Numbered from the stretch's first letter, positions 1-8,364 are shown. The stretch: 13,399 nt of DNA from JANLUX01 sp031366005 (GCA_031366005.1 JANLZB010000024.1:1-13399); one strand, 5' to 3'. Translations and numbers: made by a program. The notes: generated by a model not told the origin, from the sequence alone.

Positions 1-1663
1 CAATCACTGTAAAGTTTCCAGAATTGGTTACATTAATTGCACTTGCTGTTGAGTTATTACTCCACAGATAAGTAAAACCAGCTCCTGTGTTTGCAGATAA
101 GTTCACACTTCCACCCTGGCAAAATGTAAGTGTACCCGATGACGTAATATTAGCAACAGGATTGTTAAGTGTAATTATTACAGGTGAAGAGGTTGCTAAA
201 CATCCGGTTTGAGAAACCGTAACTGAAAATGTACCGGCAGCATTCACTACAACACTTTGTGTAGTTGCGCCATTACTCCATAAATAACTTATTCCCGGGT
301 TAGCTGTTAATGTAACGTTATCACCGGGACATAAATTAACCGATCCGCTGGTTACTGTAATTGTTGCAGCTGCACTTCCGGAAAAAATATTGACGACATT
401 GGAAATAGAATCTCCACAACCCATCGTATCCGTTACCGTGACGACATAATTACCTGGCGTTGATGCCCAGATACTTTGAGAAGTCGCTCCTGTGTTCCAT
501 GAATAAGCACTGTCATTATTTGCTATCAGTTGAACACTATCTCCAGCACATAATGTGAAAGGGCCCACTGGATTAATATGCGCATAAGGAATGCTTGCCG
601 AAATAATAAAAGGTAAGTTTGGGTCGAAACATCCCAGGCTATCCCAAATAAACAAAACATATGTACCAGGTTGAGTTACCTGTATTGATTGAGAAGTTCC
701 ATATTGACCCCAATTATAATACATGCCCTGAGCTGCAGTCAATGTAACCGTATCCCCAGGACATATAGTAAGAGAATTAGGACCGGTTGCTATTCCTCCT
801 GTAGGATATACAGGAACATAACCACCGCCAAAGCTATGAGCTTCTAAAAACACACCTGAATCAAAAACATTATCAGAACAGTTTGCTACGGCAAGTTTAA
901 TATGATAAGTGCCGCATATCTTAACAGGAATTCGCGCTTCTAATACATGAGTCAATCCATCAAAAATGATAGTTGCTCCGTTAAGATTATTTGTATAAAG
1001 GGAAGAGTACGCTAATGATTGCCCAGGCAGACTGCAAGTTCCACCACCTGAATTACTACCAGGAGAACCGGGATTAATAGAATTTATTGATACAGGTAAA
1101 TTAGTTCCGGGTATGCGTGCAATATTATAATTGTTGTAATTACCTCCTGAAGGATTTGGACCGCTTATAAAAAAACCAAATACATCATTAAATTGAGAAC
1201 ATACATATTCGGGATATTCTTCTGAACCGAATACATATCTGAATTTTAGTGTATCCGTCAATGGCTGAAAATCGAATTGGAGTACAGCAGCATCCTGCGT
1301 AGTGGAAGTAGCAATAGATTGTAATTGAGGATCACCAGGACCGGTTGCCATGCTGCTCAATTGTTGAATCGCAGGGTTAGGAATGAAATTGCAATTATCA
1401 GAACTTAAAATAATTCCTTCATTAAATCCAATAGCTGAATTACCCGTTAGAGTAGTGTAAGTAGCTAACGCACCAGGTACTCCCGTAAAGGTTACATTTT
1501 GCACTGAGCCAGGCATCACTCCGGAAGGAGCTAAAAAAGTATTCAGTACAACATTTGCAACATTGCTGGGACTTTGTGTAACTACATTTATTGCCTGACC
1601 TTTGCTGAAAAACGGAATAGTAAAAAAAATAAATAACAGTAATAATTTTAAGTGTTTATTCAT
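1..1663 (-). CDS. Secreted choice-of-anchor L protein with Ig/PKD-like repeats (partial, C-terminus outside window)
   Basis: The reading frame is open from the start codon to the left edge (554 codons seen), so the C-terminus is missing. The N-terminus has a lysine followed by a Leu/Ile/Phe-rich stretch ending near SKGQA, a clear signal peptide of about 24 residues. Residues about 30-270 match the choice-of-anchor L domain, including FGSEEYPEYV and FDSGVFLEAHSFGGG. At least four Ig/PKD-like repeats of about 75-80 residues follow, each with a Cys-Pro-Gly-Asp-like start, a central YxWS and a GxYxVTV end. The protein is a paralogue of the next gene upstream (3127 to 1790). By analogy it should end in a T9SS sorting domain and be exported to the cell surface; its role could be adhesion, but that is inference. 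An alternative ATG lies 12 bases upstream (1675). The promoter-like element at 1689-1696 would leave that ATG only a very short leader, so 1663 is preferred. Confidence 0.85.
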   Translation of the reverse strand, partial: MNKHLKLLLLFIFFTIPFFSKGQAINVVTQSPSNVANVVLNTFLAPSGVMPGSVQNVTFTGVPGALATYTTLTGNSAIGFNEGIILSSDNCNFIPNPAIQQLSSMATGPGDPQLQSIATSTTQDAAVLQFDFQPLTDTLKFRYVFGSEEYPEYVCSQFNDVFGFFISGPNPSGGNYNNYNIARIPGTNLPVSINSINPGSPGSNSGGGTCSLPGQSLAYSSLYTNNLNGATIIFDGLTHVLEARIPVKICGTYHIKLAVANCSDNVFDSGVFLEAHSFGGGYVPVYPTGGIATGPNSLTICPGDTVTLTAAQGMYYNWGQYGTSQSIQVTQPGTYVLFIWDSLGCFDPNLPFIISASIPYAHINPVGPFTLCAGDSVQLIANNDSAYSWNTGATSQSIWASTPGNYVVTVTDTMGCGDSISNVVNIFSGSAAATITVTSGSVNLCPGDNVTLTANPGISYLWSNGATTQSVVVNAAGTFSVTVSQTGCLATSSPVIITLNNPVANITSSGTLTFCQGGSVNLSANTGAGFTYLWSNNSTASAINVTNSGNFTVI

Positions 1664-1688
1664 TTCTTTTTGCATTAATTCTTCAACT

Positions 1689-1696
1689 CAAATATA
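1689..1696 (-). promoter_or_regulatory. Bacteroidota -7 promoter element (TATATTTG)
   Basis: Read on the minus strand, this is an exact match to the Bacteroidota -7 consensus TAnnTTTG. It lies 26 bases upstream of the ATG at 1663. No good -33 TTTG was found at the usual spacing. Confidence 0.5.
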
Positions 1697-1789
1697 CATT
1701 TAAATTTAATAGCACTTTGTTAATATTAGGCAAGAGAGGAAAAAAACACGCTTAACAGTTGTTTTTCTACTCTAAACTTTTAGATAATA

Positions 1790-3127
1790 TTATTCACGAA
1801 CTATTCTTTTAACAACATTGCCAACTAGATTATTCACTTCCAACAGATATATCCCTTTAGGTAAATCTTGCAACGAAAGACTGATGTTATCTGCAAACGG
1901 TTGCATCACTACAGTCTTAATTAATTTACCAGATAGGGTTTGAATCCTGATAATTGATTCAGTTGGATAAGTTTGGTTAAACTGAATAGTAGTTTCATCC
2001 TTGAAAGGATTAGGAGCAATCTCAATTAAATTGGATCTGATCATATTGTCAACACCAACAAACACACTTGAATCAACTATAATCATACGTGGTGCTGAGA
2101 ATGCAATGCATCCGTTTGCTGGATTCATCACATAAAAACTTACTGAGCCTTGCTGAGAAACAGTAATAGTTTGTGTTGTATCTCCATTGCTCCATAAATA
2201 AGCAGTGGATTTTGCAGCTGTTAACTGTGTTGAAACACCAACATTCAAGATGGTGGTATCCAATAAGGCAATAACTCCGGGACCACTTTGAGAATGAATG
2301 CGTGCTGGTGCTCCTCCAAAAGAATTTTCCTGAAGAAAGACTCCTGAATCAAAAACGCCATCAGAACAATTAGCTACAGCAAGCTTTATATGATAATTAT
2401 CACAAACCACCACAGGAATAGTGATAGATAAAACTGTAGTTAATCCATCAAAAATAATATTGCTACCTGCCAAATTATTTACATACAAAGAAGAGTAAGC
2501 TAATGATTCTGTAGGTCCGTTACAAAAACCTCCACCGGAATTCGCTCCAGGCAAACCGGGATTCACTGTGTTAATAGAGACAGGAAGTGTGGTTCCCGGA
2601 ATTTGTGCTACATTAAAATTATAATAATTTCCTCCCGCAGGATTTTGACCGGTAATAAAAAATCCAAATACGTCATTAAACTGTGAGCATACATACTCAG
2701 GATATTCTTCCGATCCAAAAACATAGCTAAATCTTAAGGTGTCCGTTGCAGGTGAAAAATCAAATTCTAACACAGCAGCATCCTGAAGTGGAAATGGTGA
2801 TAAAGTCTGCAATTGGGGATCACCAGGAGCGGTTGACGGGCCGCTTATTTGTTGACTTGCGGGATTAGAAATGTAATTTGCGTTGTCAGTGCTGAGAATT
2901 ATTCCGTTATTAAATCCAAGATTTGATGTGCCAGTAAACGTTGCAAAAGCACCCGGAACTCCTGTGACAGTTGCGTTGCTTACACTACCAACTCCGGCTC
3001 CAAAAAACACATTTTGTAAAATGCTGTCCACCTGGCTTGGTGGATGTGTTGTAATGGCAAGTTGGGCGTTTGAGTTCTGATGAATCAATATTCCAATCAG
3101 GATAATTATAACTTTAAATATTCTCAT
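1790..3127 (-). CDS. Secreted choice-of-anchor L protein with T9SS C-terminal sorting domain
   Basis: This is a complete 445-residue exported protein. Residues 1-21 form a signal peptide ending in NAQ. Residues about 25-272 are a choice-of-anchor L domain with FGSEEYPEYV at 137-146 and the conserved ending FDSGVFLQENSFGG. One Ig-like repeat follows (about 283-352, YLWSNGDTTQT). Residues about 369-445 form a type A T9SS sorting domain (APNPF, then GIYLLEV and a basic end), which predicts export through the T9SS and attachment at or release from the surface. It is a shorter paralogue of the gene just downstream, and the two probably arose by tandem duplication with gain or loss of Ig repeats. 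The family's biochemical role is not established; adhesion or matrix binding is a guess. The stop and the next start are about 125 bases apart with no convincing terminator. Confidence 0.92.
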   Translation of the reverse strand: MRIFKVIIILIGILIHQNSNAQLAITTHPPSQVDSILQNVFFGAGVGSVSNATVTGVPGAFATFTGTSNLGFNNGIILSTDNANYISNPASQQISGPSTAPGDPQLQTLSPFPLQDAAVLEFDFSPATDTLRFSYVFGSEEYPEYVCSQFNDVFGFFITGQNPAGGNYYNFNVAQIPGTTLPVSINTVNPGLPGANSGGGFCNGPTESLAYSSLYVNNLAGSNIIFDGLTTVLSITIPVVVCDNYHIKLAVANCSDGVFDSGVFLQENSFGGAPARIHSQSGPGVIALLDTTILNVGVSTQLTAAKSTAYLWSNGDTTQTITVSQQGSVSFYVMNPANGCIAFSAPRMIIVDSSVFVGVDNMIRSNLIEIAPNPFKDETTIQFNQTYPTESIIRIQTLSGKLIKTVVMQPFADNISLSLQDLPKGIYLLEVNNLVGNVVKRIVRE

Positions 3128-3141
3128 TGTAATTTTTTTTT

Positions 3142-3172
3142 CGAAGGTAACAATTACCCTATCAAACTCAAA
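3142..3172 (-). promoter_or_regulatory. Bacteroidota promoter for the 3127-1790 gene
   Basis: On the minus strand, TTTG (3172-3169) is followed after 19 bases by TACCTTCG (3149-3142). This is a near match to the Bacteroidota arrangement of -33 TTTG and -7 TAnnTTTG. It lies 14 bases upstream of the ATG. Confidence 0.45.
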
Positions 3173-3308
3173 TGAAATTTCCCATCAGGAAAAATTACTC
3201 TTTAAATATCAAACCATCAATATCATATAAAGAATGCGTGATAGGCAAATAAATTTATGGATTATTACGAGGCAAACTCACTTATCTTTTATGAAAATAA
3301 TTTATCCT

Positions 3309-3316
3309 TACTTTTG
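3309..3316 (+). promoter_or_regulatory. Bacteroidota -7 promoter element (TACTTTTG)
   Basis: This is an exact TAnnTTTG match 20 bases before the bactofilin ATG. The same octamer occurs ahead of the acyl-CoA dehydrogenase at 8929. The -33 element is weak. Confidence 0.55.
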
Positions 3317-3336
3317 CCGGCATAAATAATATCGTC

Positions 3337-3774
3337 ATGTTTCAGCAATTAAAAAACAAAGCAGTAAGCACGTTTCAGCACGAGCTTGGCAGTGGCTCCA
3401 TCAACATTATCAGCAATGGAACTGTAATAGATGGCGAAATAAAATCCAATGGCGATATCAGGATTGACGGTATCATACGCGGCTCTGTTACTTCAAAAAG
3501 TAAAGTAGTAATTGGCGCTACAGGATCTGTAGAAGGAGATGTACATTGTCAGAATGCTGATATTTCAGGATCTGTAAAAGGTAAAACTAATGTTGTTGAA
3601 ATGCTTTTCTTAAAATCACATGCACGCATTAATGGAGATATTCACACCGGAAAGCTGGTGGTAGAGGTTGGAGCAAGCTTTACGGGCAACTGTAATATGG
3701 GTCCTTCCATTAAAGAAATTAAGCATGCAGACAAATCCACAGAAGACAGAATCCTCCAGGAAAAAACCGCTTGA
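3337..3774 (+). CDS. Bactofilin (polymer-forming cytoskeletal protein)
   Basis: This 145-residue protein has the bactofilin core at about 22-120. The core is a right-handed beta-helix of short repeats visible as alternating hydrophobic strands with glycines, such as TVIDGEIKSNGDIRIDG, GSVEGDVHCQNADISGSV and ARINGDIHTGKLVVE. Short charged tails flank it, which is usual for the family. Bactofilins polymerise without nucleotide into filaments or membrane-associated patches and serve as scaffolds for cell shape and envelope processes. The gene starts a three-gene unit. Its last 50 bases overlap the start of atpZ in another frame, so the two are probably translationally coupled. Bactofilin beside atpZ is a familiar arrangement ahead of ATP synthase genes in Bacteroidota. 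The start is the first ATG after a clear promoter element. Confidence 0.92.
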   Translation: MFQQLKNKAVSTFQHELGSGSINIISNGTVIDGEIKSNGDIRIDGIIRGSVTSKSKVVIGATGSVEGDVHCQNADISGSVKGKTNVVEMLFLKSHARINGDIHTGKLVVEVGASFTGNCNMGPSIKEIKHADKSTEDRILQEKTA

Positions 3775-3964
3775 AAATTTTGCGCGTTATTCTGTCATGG
3801 GGTTCCAGATGGGAGCCACTATTTTTTTAGGAGCATGGGTAGGTATCAAGCTTGATAAATATGTTAACACTTCATTTCCTGTTTTCACACTGCTTTTAAT
3901 CTGCATTTCTGTTTTTGCTGCTATTTATTTTGTGATCAAAGATCTTTTACCCAAAAAAAAATAA
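3725..3964 (+). CDS. atpZ: AtpZ/AtpI-family membrane protein associated with F0F1-ATP synthase
   Basis: This is a 79-residue protein with a charged N-terminus and two membrane helices (about 21-41 and 51-72). The loop GAWVGIKLDKY between them is typical of the AtpZ family, and the C-terminus is lysine-rich. Family members are small inner-membrane proteins usually encoded at the head of atp operons and linked to assembly of the c-ring or to cation uptake. The start at 3725 is chosen because it gives the normal family length. The frame stays open further upstream, to 3668, but the extra 19 residues lie inside the bactofilin gene and look unlike the family. The overlap with bactofilin is 50 bases, and the next gene begins 9-12 bases after the stop. 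Confidence 0.85.
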   Translation: MQTNPQKTESSRKKPLENFARYSVMGFQMGATIFLGAWVGIKLDKYVNTSFPVFTLLLICISVFAAIYFVIKDLLPKKK

Positions 3965-3973
3965 AACCCTCAA

Positions 3974-4375
3974 TTGGTGCAATCTAATTTATTATCCTTT
4001 TTTTTAAAACTTATTTTGCTAACGGTTTTGATGGGATTTGTTTTTTATTCAGTTCAAGAAAAAATTCCTGCTGCATATTTTTTCTCCGGTTATGTGGGTT
4101 TACTTATTTTCTTTTTTACGGTCACCTTTCTTTTGCATTTAGGTTATGAAAAAAGTTTTAAAAAGGGAAGTAAGGAATTTGTTCGTTTTTATATGCTTGC
4201 CAGTGGGCTGAAGCTTTTTGGATTCCTTACAATTCTATTGGTTTTTGGATTTATTGACAGAGAACAGGTCACTGCATTTGCAATTGATTTTTTAATCCTT
4301 TATTTTATTTACACAGCGTTTGAATTAATTACTTCTTTTAAAAAATTCGGAGGCAAAATCAAACTTCCAGAATAA
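3974..4375 (+). CDS. Four-helix membrane protein in the atpZ unit, non-ATG start
   Basis: This hydrophobic 133-residue protein has four predicted membrane helices (about 8-26, 37-57, 72-92 and 97-120) and a basic C-terminal tail. No enzymatic motif is visible. Its place directly after atpZ matches a poorly named, AtpI-like protein that commonly sits between atpZ and atpB in Bacteroidota, so a role in ATP synthase assembly is plausible but unproven. No ATG exists near the 5' end: the frame begins TTG (3974) then GTG (3977), and the first ATG comes only at residue 20, inside helix 1. One of the two alternative codons is therefore probably the start, 9 or 12 bases after the atpZ stop. The expected next gene, atpB, is not present. 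Confidence 0.75.
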   Translation: MVQSNLLSFFLKLILLTVLMGFVFYSVQEKIPAAYFFSGYVGLLIFFFTVTFLLHLGYEKSFKKGSKEFVRFYMLASGLKLFGFLTILLVFGFIDREQVTAFAIDFLILYFIYTAFELITSFKKFGGKIKLPE

Positions 4376-4395
4376 ACTTATATTTGTTTTAGTAA

Positions 4396-4509
4396 GACCT
4401 TAAGTTTAAATTTTTTTATAGTTTGAATTTAGAAAGGTATTTATTTGGAAATCCTCTGCTGGTGCGGTTTTACGGAAAGAGTGTTGCAGAAGTTGGTACG
4501 ATTTTTTAA
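4396..4509 (+). other. Possible short coding remnant in the gap before 4546
   Basis: The gap 4376-4545 holds no complete gene. An in-frame open stretch between stops at 4393 and 4507 encodes a protein-like segment (NLERYLFGNPLLVRFYGKS followed by VAEVGTIF) without an ATG. It reads more like real protein than random sequence, but I cannot assign a family. It may be a decayed gene fragment or chance. Confidence 0.15.
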
Positions 4510-4545
4510 CTTGCTGATCTAAAAAAGAATATATCCTGCCGGAAT

Positions 4546-7197
4546 ATGACAAAAAAATCTACTCTTATTATTTTCATTCTGCTTTTATCGCTGGAAAAAA
4601 ATTTTGCGCAGGTATCTTTTACTGAAAGCCCGGCAACGTTGCAGCTTTATCCCCGCCAAAGCAATGATTCATCACAGGTAAATATAACAGGGAAAGTAAC
4701 TTCAACGGGTTATAATAAAGCCATCTTCACGATGAGCAAAAACGGATTATTGTTTGATAGTGCAACAGCTAACTTATCCTATTCAGGAACTACAGCTTCC
4801 TTTTCCCGGGCTTACCATATACATGCAGAAAAAAGTTTTTATCAGTTTAAAATGTATTTGTACAATGGAACCTCAACAGAAGTATTTCGTGCAGACAGTG
4901 TGTGCAGCGGTGATGTTTTTCTGGTAAACGGCCAAAGTAATGCGGTTGCTTTAGCCAGTGTACTGGTAAGCGATACTTCCTATATCTGGGTGCGCTCGTT
5001 TGGTTCAAAAAGTCCGGTAAGTTCCGAATGCCAGGCAGATACTTTGTGGGGAATAGCAAATGCAGGAACTGGTCCGCATCATTGCGGCATTGGCGTTTGG
5101 GCTTACAGATTAGGAAAAATAATAGCAGACTCCACAGGCATTCCCGTTTGTATTATTAATGGAGGAAAAATCGGAACAAGGATTATTGATCATTTGCCAT
5201 TGGTTGATCATGCAGATATAAATACTGTTTATGGTCGCATAATGTTTCGCACTAAAAAAGCAAAAGTTACCACTGCTGTTAAAGCAATTTTCTGGTACCA
5301 GGGCGAAAGCGATGCTGATACATCCTCTTTCCAATATGCAAATCGTTTTCAGAAATTATACTATGCTTGGAAACAGGATTATCCATCACTTTCAAAAATT
5401 GTTGTAATGCAGATACGTCCCGGATGCATGACAGGTTCATCAATGATTTATCATCAGCAATTAAGAGAAACAGAAAGGAATTTACCTTCTTCTTATCCTG
5501 ATATTATCTTAATGACCACTGCCGCTATCCCTGATTATGATGGTTGTCATTTCTCTATCAATGGATATAATCAGTTAGCGCAACGGCTCTACAATGAAAT
5601 AAGCGATAATTTTTACAATAAACCATTGATAACAGGCAGTGATCCGCCAAAAATTTTAAAAGCATTATACACTAACCTCACTAACACTGAAATTTCATTA
5701 ATTTTTGATGAGCCTGTTGTTTGGCCTTCCCCTTTTAATGGATATAATTTAAAGGACTATATTTATTTAAACAGCAATGTCACTATATTAAATGGCTATT
5801 CGTCAGGTGATACAATAAAACTTCAGCTTTCATCATCATCCAATGCAGATAAAATTTCCTACCTGCCAGGCATTTACTATTCTTCAACCACCAGTATTTA
5901 TCAAGGACCATGGCTGGTTAATAATCTGAATATTGGAGTTCCTTCTTTTTATCAATTTAAAATTTCTAATCCATTAATTATTTCCGGTTCGCTGTGTTCT
6001 GTTGACACAATAATGCTTTCAACAAGCCGGATTGGTCAAGCCTATCAATGGTATCAAAACGGACAGGTAATTAGTGGTGCCAACAACTCACAATTTAGTG
6101 CCACGGCTGATGGAATTTACACCCTTTTGATGAGCGATTCCAATAACGTTTCCGTTACAAGTAATCCAATTAAAGTAACCAATGGAAAAATCATTCCTGT
6201 TATAACTACTTCAAACGGACAATTCACCTATTGTGTTAATGGCAACGTATCATTAATCTGCGATTTTCCTGTTTCAAATTTTCAGTGGTATCGAAATGGT
6301 GTTTCATTATTGAATGCAAATAATTCTACTTATCCAGCTTCTACCAACGGTAGTTATACTGTATCAATACAAGATGCAAATGGATGTTCATCCACTTCAG
6401 CATCAGTATCAGTGGCTTCTACTGCTTCTCCAAATGCATCATTTGTAATCACTAACCAATTTGATGTTTGCCAGGATTCAATGACCACCTTAACAGCAAA
6501 TAGCGGAACCGGATTCACCTATCAATGGCAACGGAATAATATCAATATTCCCGGAGCAACTAACCAGGTTTTAAACACAGTTAACCGGGGCACTTACCTG
6601 GTAATTGTCATTAACAACAATGGTTGTTCTAAAGCATCCAGCGCAAAATCAATTCCACAGGTGAATCCACAAGCCACTATTACAGCATCTGCAAGCAGTA
6701 TGTGTCCGGGAGAAATTGTACCATTAACTGCAAACAGCGGATCGGGTTATACCTATCTGTGGTTTAAAAACAATGCATTGATTTCAGGTGCTAATCAACA
6801 AACTTACGCTGTGACAGTTCCGGCAAGTTATGGAGTGCGTGTTACTAACAGCATGGGATGCAGTACCAATTCAGCTGCAAAAAAAATTACTGCAAAAATC
6901 AGTTGCGATAATTCGAAGGAGCAGCCTCCCTTCATTGAAAATGACTCCTCATTGTTGGTTTACCCTAATCCTTTCAATTCAATTATTACACTTCAGCTTC
7001 TCAATAATGGATCCGGTTCAGGTTTTGATTTTGAAATTTTGGATGCCTACATGGAAAAAATAAAAGAAGTAAAAAATTTAAGTATTTCTCCGGGCAATTC
7101 AATTCAGATAAATATGGATGGACTCAGCGATGGAATTTATTATTATCATCTTGCCAATGCAGATCATTTATATGCCGGCAAAATAATTAAGCGTTGA
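4546..7197 (+). CDS. Secreted sialate O-acetylesterase-like carbohydrate esterase with Ig-like repeats and T9SS sorting domain
   Basis: This is an 883-residue exported protein. Residues 1-21 are a signal peptide. The catalytic part (about 110-355) resembles the SASA/SGNH carbohydrate-esterase fold. It has GQSN at 129-132 with the likely nucleophile Ser131, a glycine-rich NGGKIGT near 205-211, WYQGESDA near 250-257, and DGCHF at 332-336 with the likely catalytic His335. Such enzymes remove O-acetyl groups from sialic acid or plant polysaccharides; the substrate cannot be read from the sequence. A linker or beta domain covers 365-475. Four Ig/PKD-like repeats follow (about 478-545, 553-624, 632-703 and 711-783), each with a QWYxNG-type core. 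A T9SS sorting domain (YPNPF, then GIYYYHL and KIIKR) ends the protein at about 803-883. It probably acts at the cell surface or outside the cell. It stands alone, convergent with the J-domain gene. Confidence 0.85.
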   Translation: MTKKSTLIIFILLLSLEKNFAQVSFTESPATLQLYPRQSNDSSQVNITGKVTSTGYNKAIFTMSKNGLLFDSATANLSYSGTTASFSRAYHIHAEKSFYQFKMYLYNGTSTEVFRADSVCSGDVFLVNGQSNAVALASVLVSDTSYIWVRSFGSKSPVSSECQADTLWGIANAGTGPHHCGIGVWAYRLGKIIADSTGIPVCIINGGKIGTRIIDHLPLVDHADINTVYGRIMFRTKKAKVTTAVKAIFWYQGESDADTSSFQYANRFQKLYYAWKQDYPSLSKIVVMQIRPGCMTGSSMIYHQQLRETERNLPSSYPDIILMTTAAIPDYDGCHFSINGYNQLAQRLYNEISDNFYNKPLITGSDPPKILKALYTNLTNTEISLIFDEPVVWPSPFNGYNLKDYIYLNSNVTILNGYSSGDTIKLQLSSSSNADKISYLPGIYYSSTTSIYQGPWLVNNLNIGVPSFYQFKISNPLIISGSLCSVDTIMLSTSRIGQAYQWYQNGQVISGANNSQFSATADGIYTLLMSDSNNVSVTSNPIKVTNGKIIPVITTSNGQFTYCVNGNVSLICDFPVSNFQWYRNGVSLLNANNSTYPASTNGSYTVSIQDANGCSSTSASVSVASTASPNASFVITNQFDVCQDSMTTLTANSGTGFTYQWQRNNINIPGATNQVLNTVNRGTYLVIVINNNGCSKASSAKSIPQVNPQATITASASSMCPGEIVPLTANSGSGYTYLWFKNNALISGANQQTYAVTVPASYGVRVTNSMGCSTNSAAKKITAKISCDNSKEQPPFIENDSSLLVYPNPFNSIITLQLLNNGSGSGFDFEILDAYMEKIKEVKNLSISPGNSIQINMDGLSDGIYYYHLANADHLYAGKIIKR

Positions 7198-7209
7198 TAT
7201 TTTTAGTAT

Positions 7210-7229
7210 CATCAACAATGATGTTTATT
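7210..7229. terminator. Weak hairpin between convergent genes
   Basis: CATCA and TGATG (7210-7214 and 7219-7223) form a 5-bp stem with a 4-base loop, followed on the plus strand by a T-rich run. It sits between the two convergent stops and may end transcription. The stem is short. Confidence 0.3.
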
Positions 7230-8211
7230 TAAACAATCCAATAAATCTTTGTATAACTGTATCGCTTATTAAAAAATTAGCGGGGTCTTTTCCTAATTCA
7301 TAATGCTGCTCCATATATTCTTTTACAAGCGGATGTTTGGAAGCATAAAAATATTTTGAACGTACTCCACTCATCCAGTACATGAGTTGACACAGCATTC
7401 CGCCTGCTAACGATCCGCATATAAAACCAATAAATGGTTGACCTGTTTTCACTGCCAGTAGCAATAATCCTGATGCACCACAAACTCCTTTCATTATTGA
7501 CCCAATCCTGTGATAAAATGCTGCATAATTACTTCTTGGAATAAGGATAGTGTGACGGTAAGTATATGTTTTCCGATAAACAGAACTACTGCTTAACTGT
7601 TCTTTATGCAGGCGCACAAGCAACGGTTCATCACTTGCACTCATTCCTTTTTTAAAATAACAATCATTTGAAAAAACCTGCAAGTGGAGATTATTAGAAG
7701 AAATACGTTTATGACGCACTTCGATAGTAGCAGGTTCAAATGTGATGATACCTGTTTTTATCGCACTTGCAGTATAAGTAAGTGAGGTTTCACGCACTTC
7801 GTTGTCATCAAATAAAAAATTGCGGTGATGGACTACAGGACCTGAAGTAAAAACAAAATTTTTGCTTTCCGGCTTTCTCAAAAAACGACCTTCTCCAATA
7901 TAACGATAAGTGATTTCAAATTCCTCGTTTAGCTTAACAGATGCAACAGATATTTCAGCATAAATATATGGCTCGGGTTGAACAGCATATACTATATGCC
8001 ATGCATTTTTAAAATCATAATTTTCGCGCTTCCGCTGATTGGAAAGACATTGATATGCCTCGTTAATCTCCTTAAATTGCTCATCGCTGATTGCACTTCC
8101 ATTCCGGTCAGGATGATGCAAAAGAGCTAACCGGTGAAACGATTTTTTTATTTCCTCTATCGAAGCACTTTTTGGGATCTCTAAAATGCGATAGTAATCT
8201 TTACTTATCAT
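7225..8211 (-). CDS. Membrane J-domain protein with BatD-like middle region
   Basis: This 328-residue protein begins with a J domain (about 3-67) with HPD at 33-35 and the usual helices around it, so it should stimulate the ATPase of a DnaK-type chaperone. There is no Gly/Phe or zinc-finger region, so it is not classical DnaJ. Residues about 80-182 look like a beta-sandwich resembling BatD of the Bat aerotolerance cluster: VKLNEEFEITY, then a TSGP segment, then KTGIITFEPATIEV and SSNNLHLQV. Two membrane helices follow (about 237-256 and 259-281), then a soluble C-terminus of about 45 residues. With no signal peptide, the J domain should face the cytoplasm. The BatD assignment is by eye from motif order. 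The function is unknown; a membrane-tethered recruiter of DnaK is a reasonable inference. Confidence 0.8.
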   Translation of the reverse strand: MISKDYYRILEIPKSASIEEIKKSFHRLALLHHPDRNGSAISDEQFKEINEAYQCLSNQRKRENYDFKNAWHIVYAVQPEPYIYAEISVASVKLNEEFEITYRYIGEGRFLRKPESKNFVFTSGPVVHHRNFLFDDNEVRETSLTYTASAIKTGIITFEPATIEVRHKRISSNNLHLQVFSNDCYFKKGMSASDEPLLVRLHKEQLSSSSVYRKTYTYRHTILIPRSNYAAFYHRIGSIMKGVCGASGLLLLAVKTGQPFIGFICGSLAGGMLCQLMYWMSGVRSKYFYASKHPLVKEYMEQHYELGKDPANFLISDTVIQRFIGLFK

Positions 8212-8280
8212 TATTGTTGTGCTGGTTTACTTCCAACTACATCTGTAAAACATGAAAATTTTAAATGTTTTTTCCTTTAT

Positions 8281-8288
8281 CAAAGTTA
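8281..8288 (-). promoter_or_regulatory. Bacteroidota -7 promoter element (TAACTTTG)
   Basis: This is an exact TAnnTTTG on the minus strand, 69 bases before the J-domain ATG, in the divergent gap. No clear -33 element was seen. Confidence 0.35.
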
Positions 8289-8344
8289 ACAATCCTTGTT
8301 CATAACTCCTGCATTCATCAATGATATAGGACTAACCTTCCTCC

Positions 8345-8352
8345 TAAATTTG
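8345..8352 (+). promoter_or_regulatory. Bacteroidota -7 promoter element (TAAATTTG)
   Basis: This is an exact TAnnTTTG, 12 bases before the receiver-protein ATG. It predicts a very short leader. Confidence 0.5.
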
Positions 8353-8364
8353 TAAATACTGTTT

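Noticed and set aside
2883..3080. Plus-strand open frame opposite the choice-of-anchor L gene
   Set aside because: It is a shadow of a well-supported gene with conserved motifs on the minus strand.
3668..3724. Longer AtpZ start inside bactofilin
   Set aside because: It adds 19 residues unlike the family; the ATG at 3725 gives the usual length.
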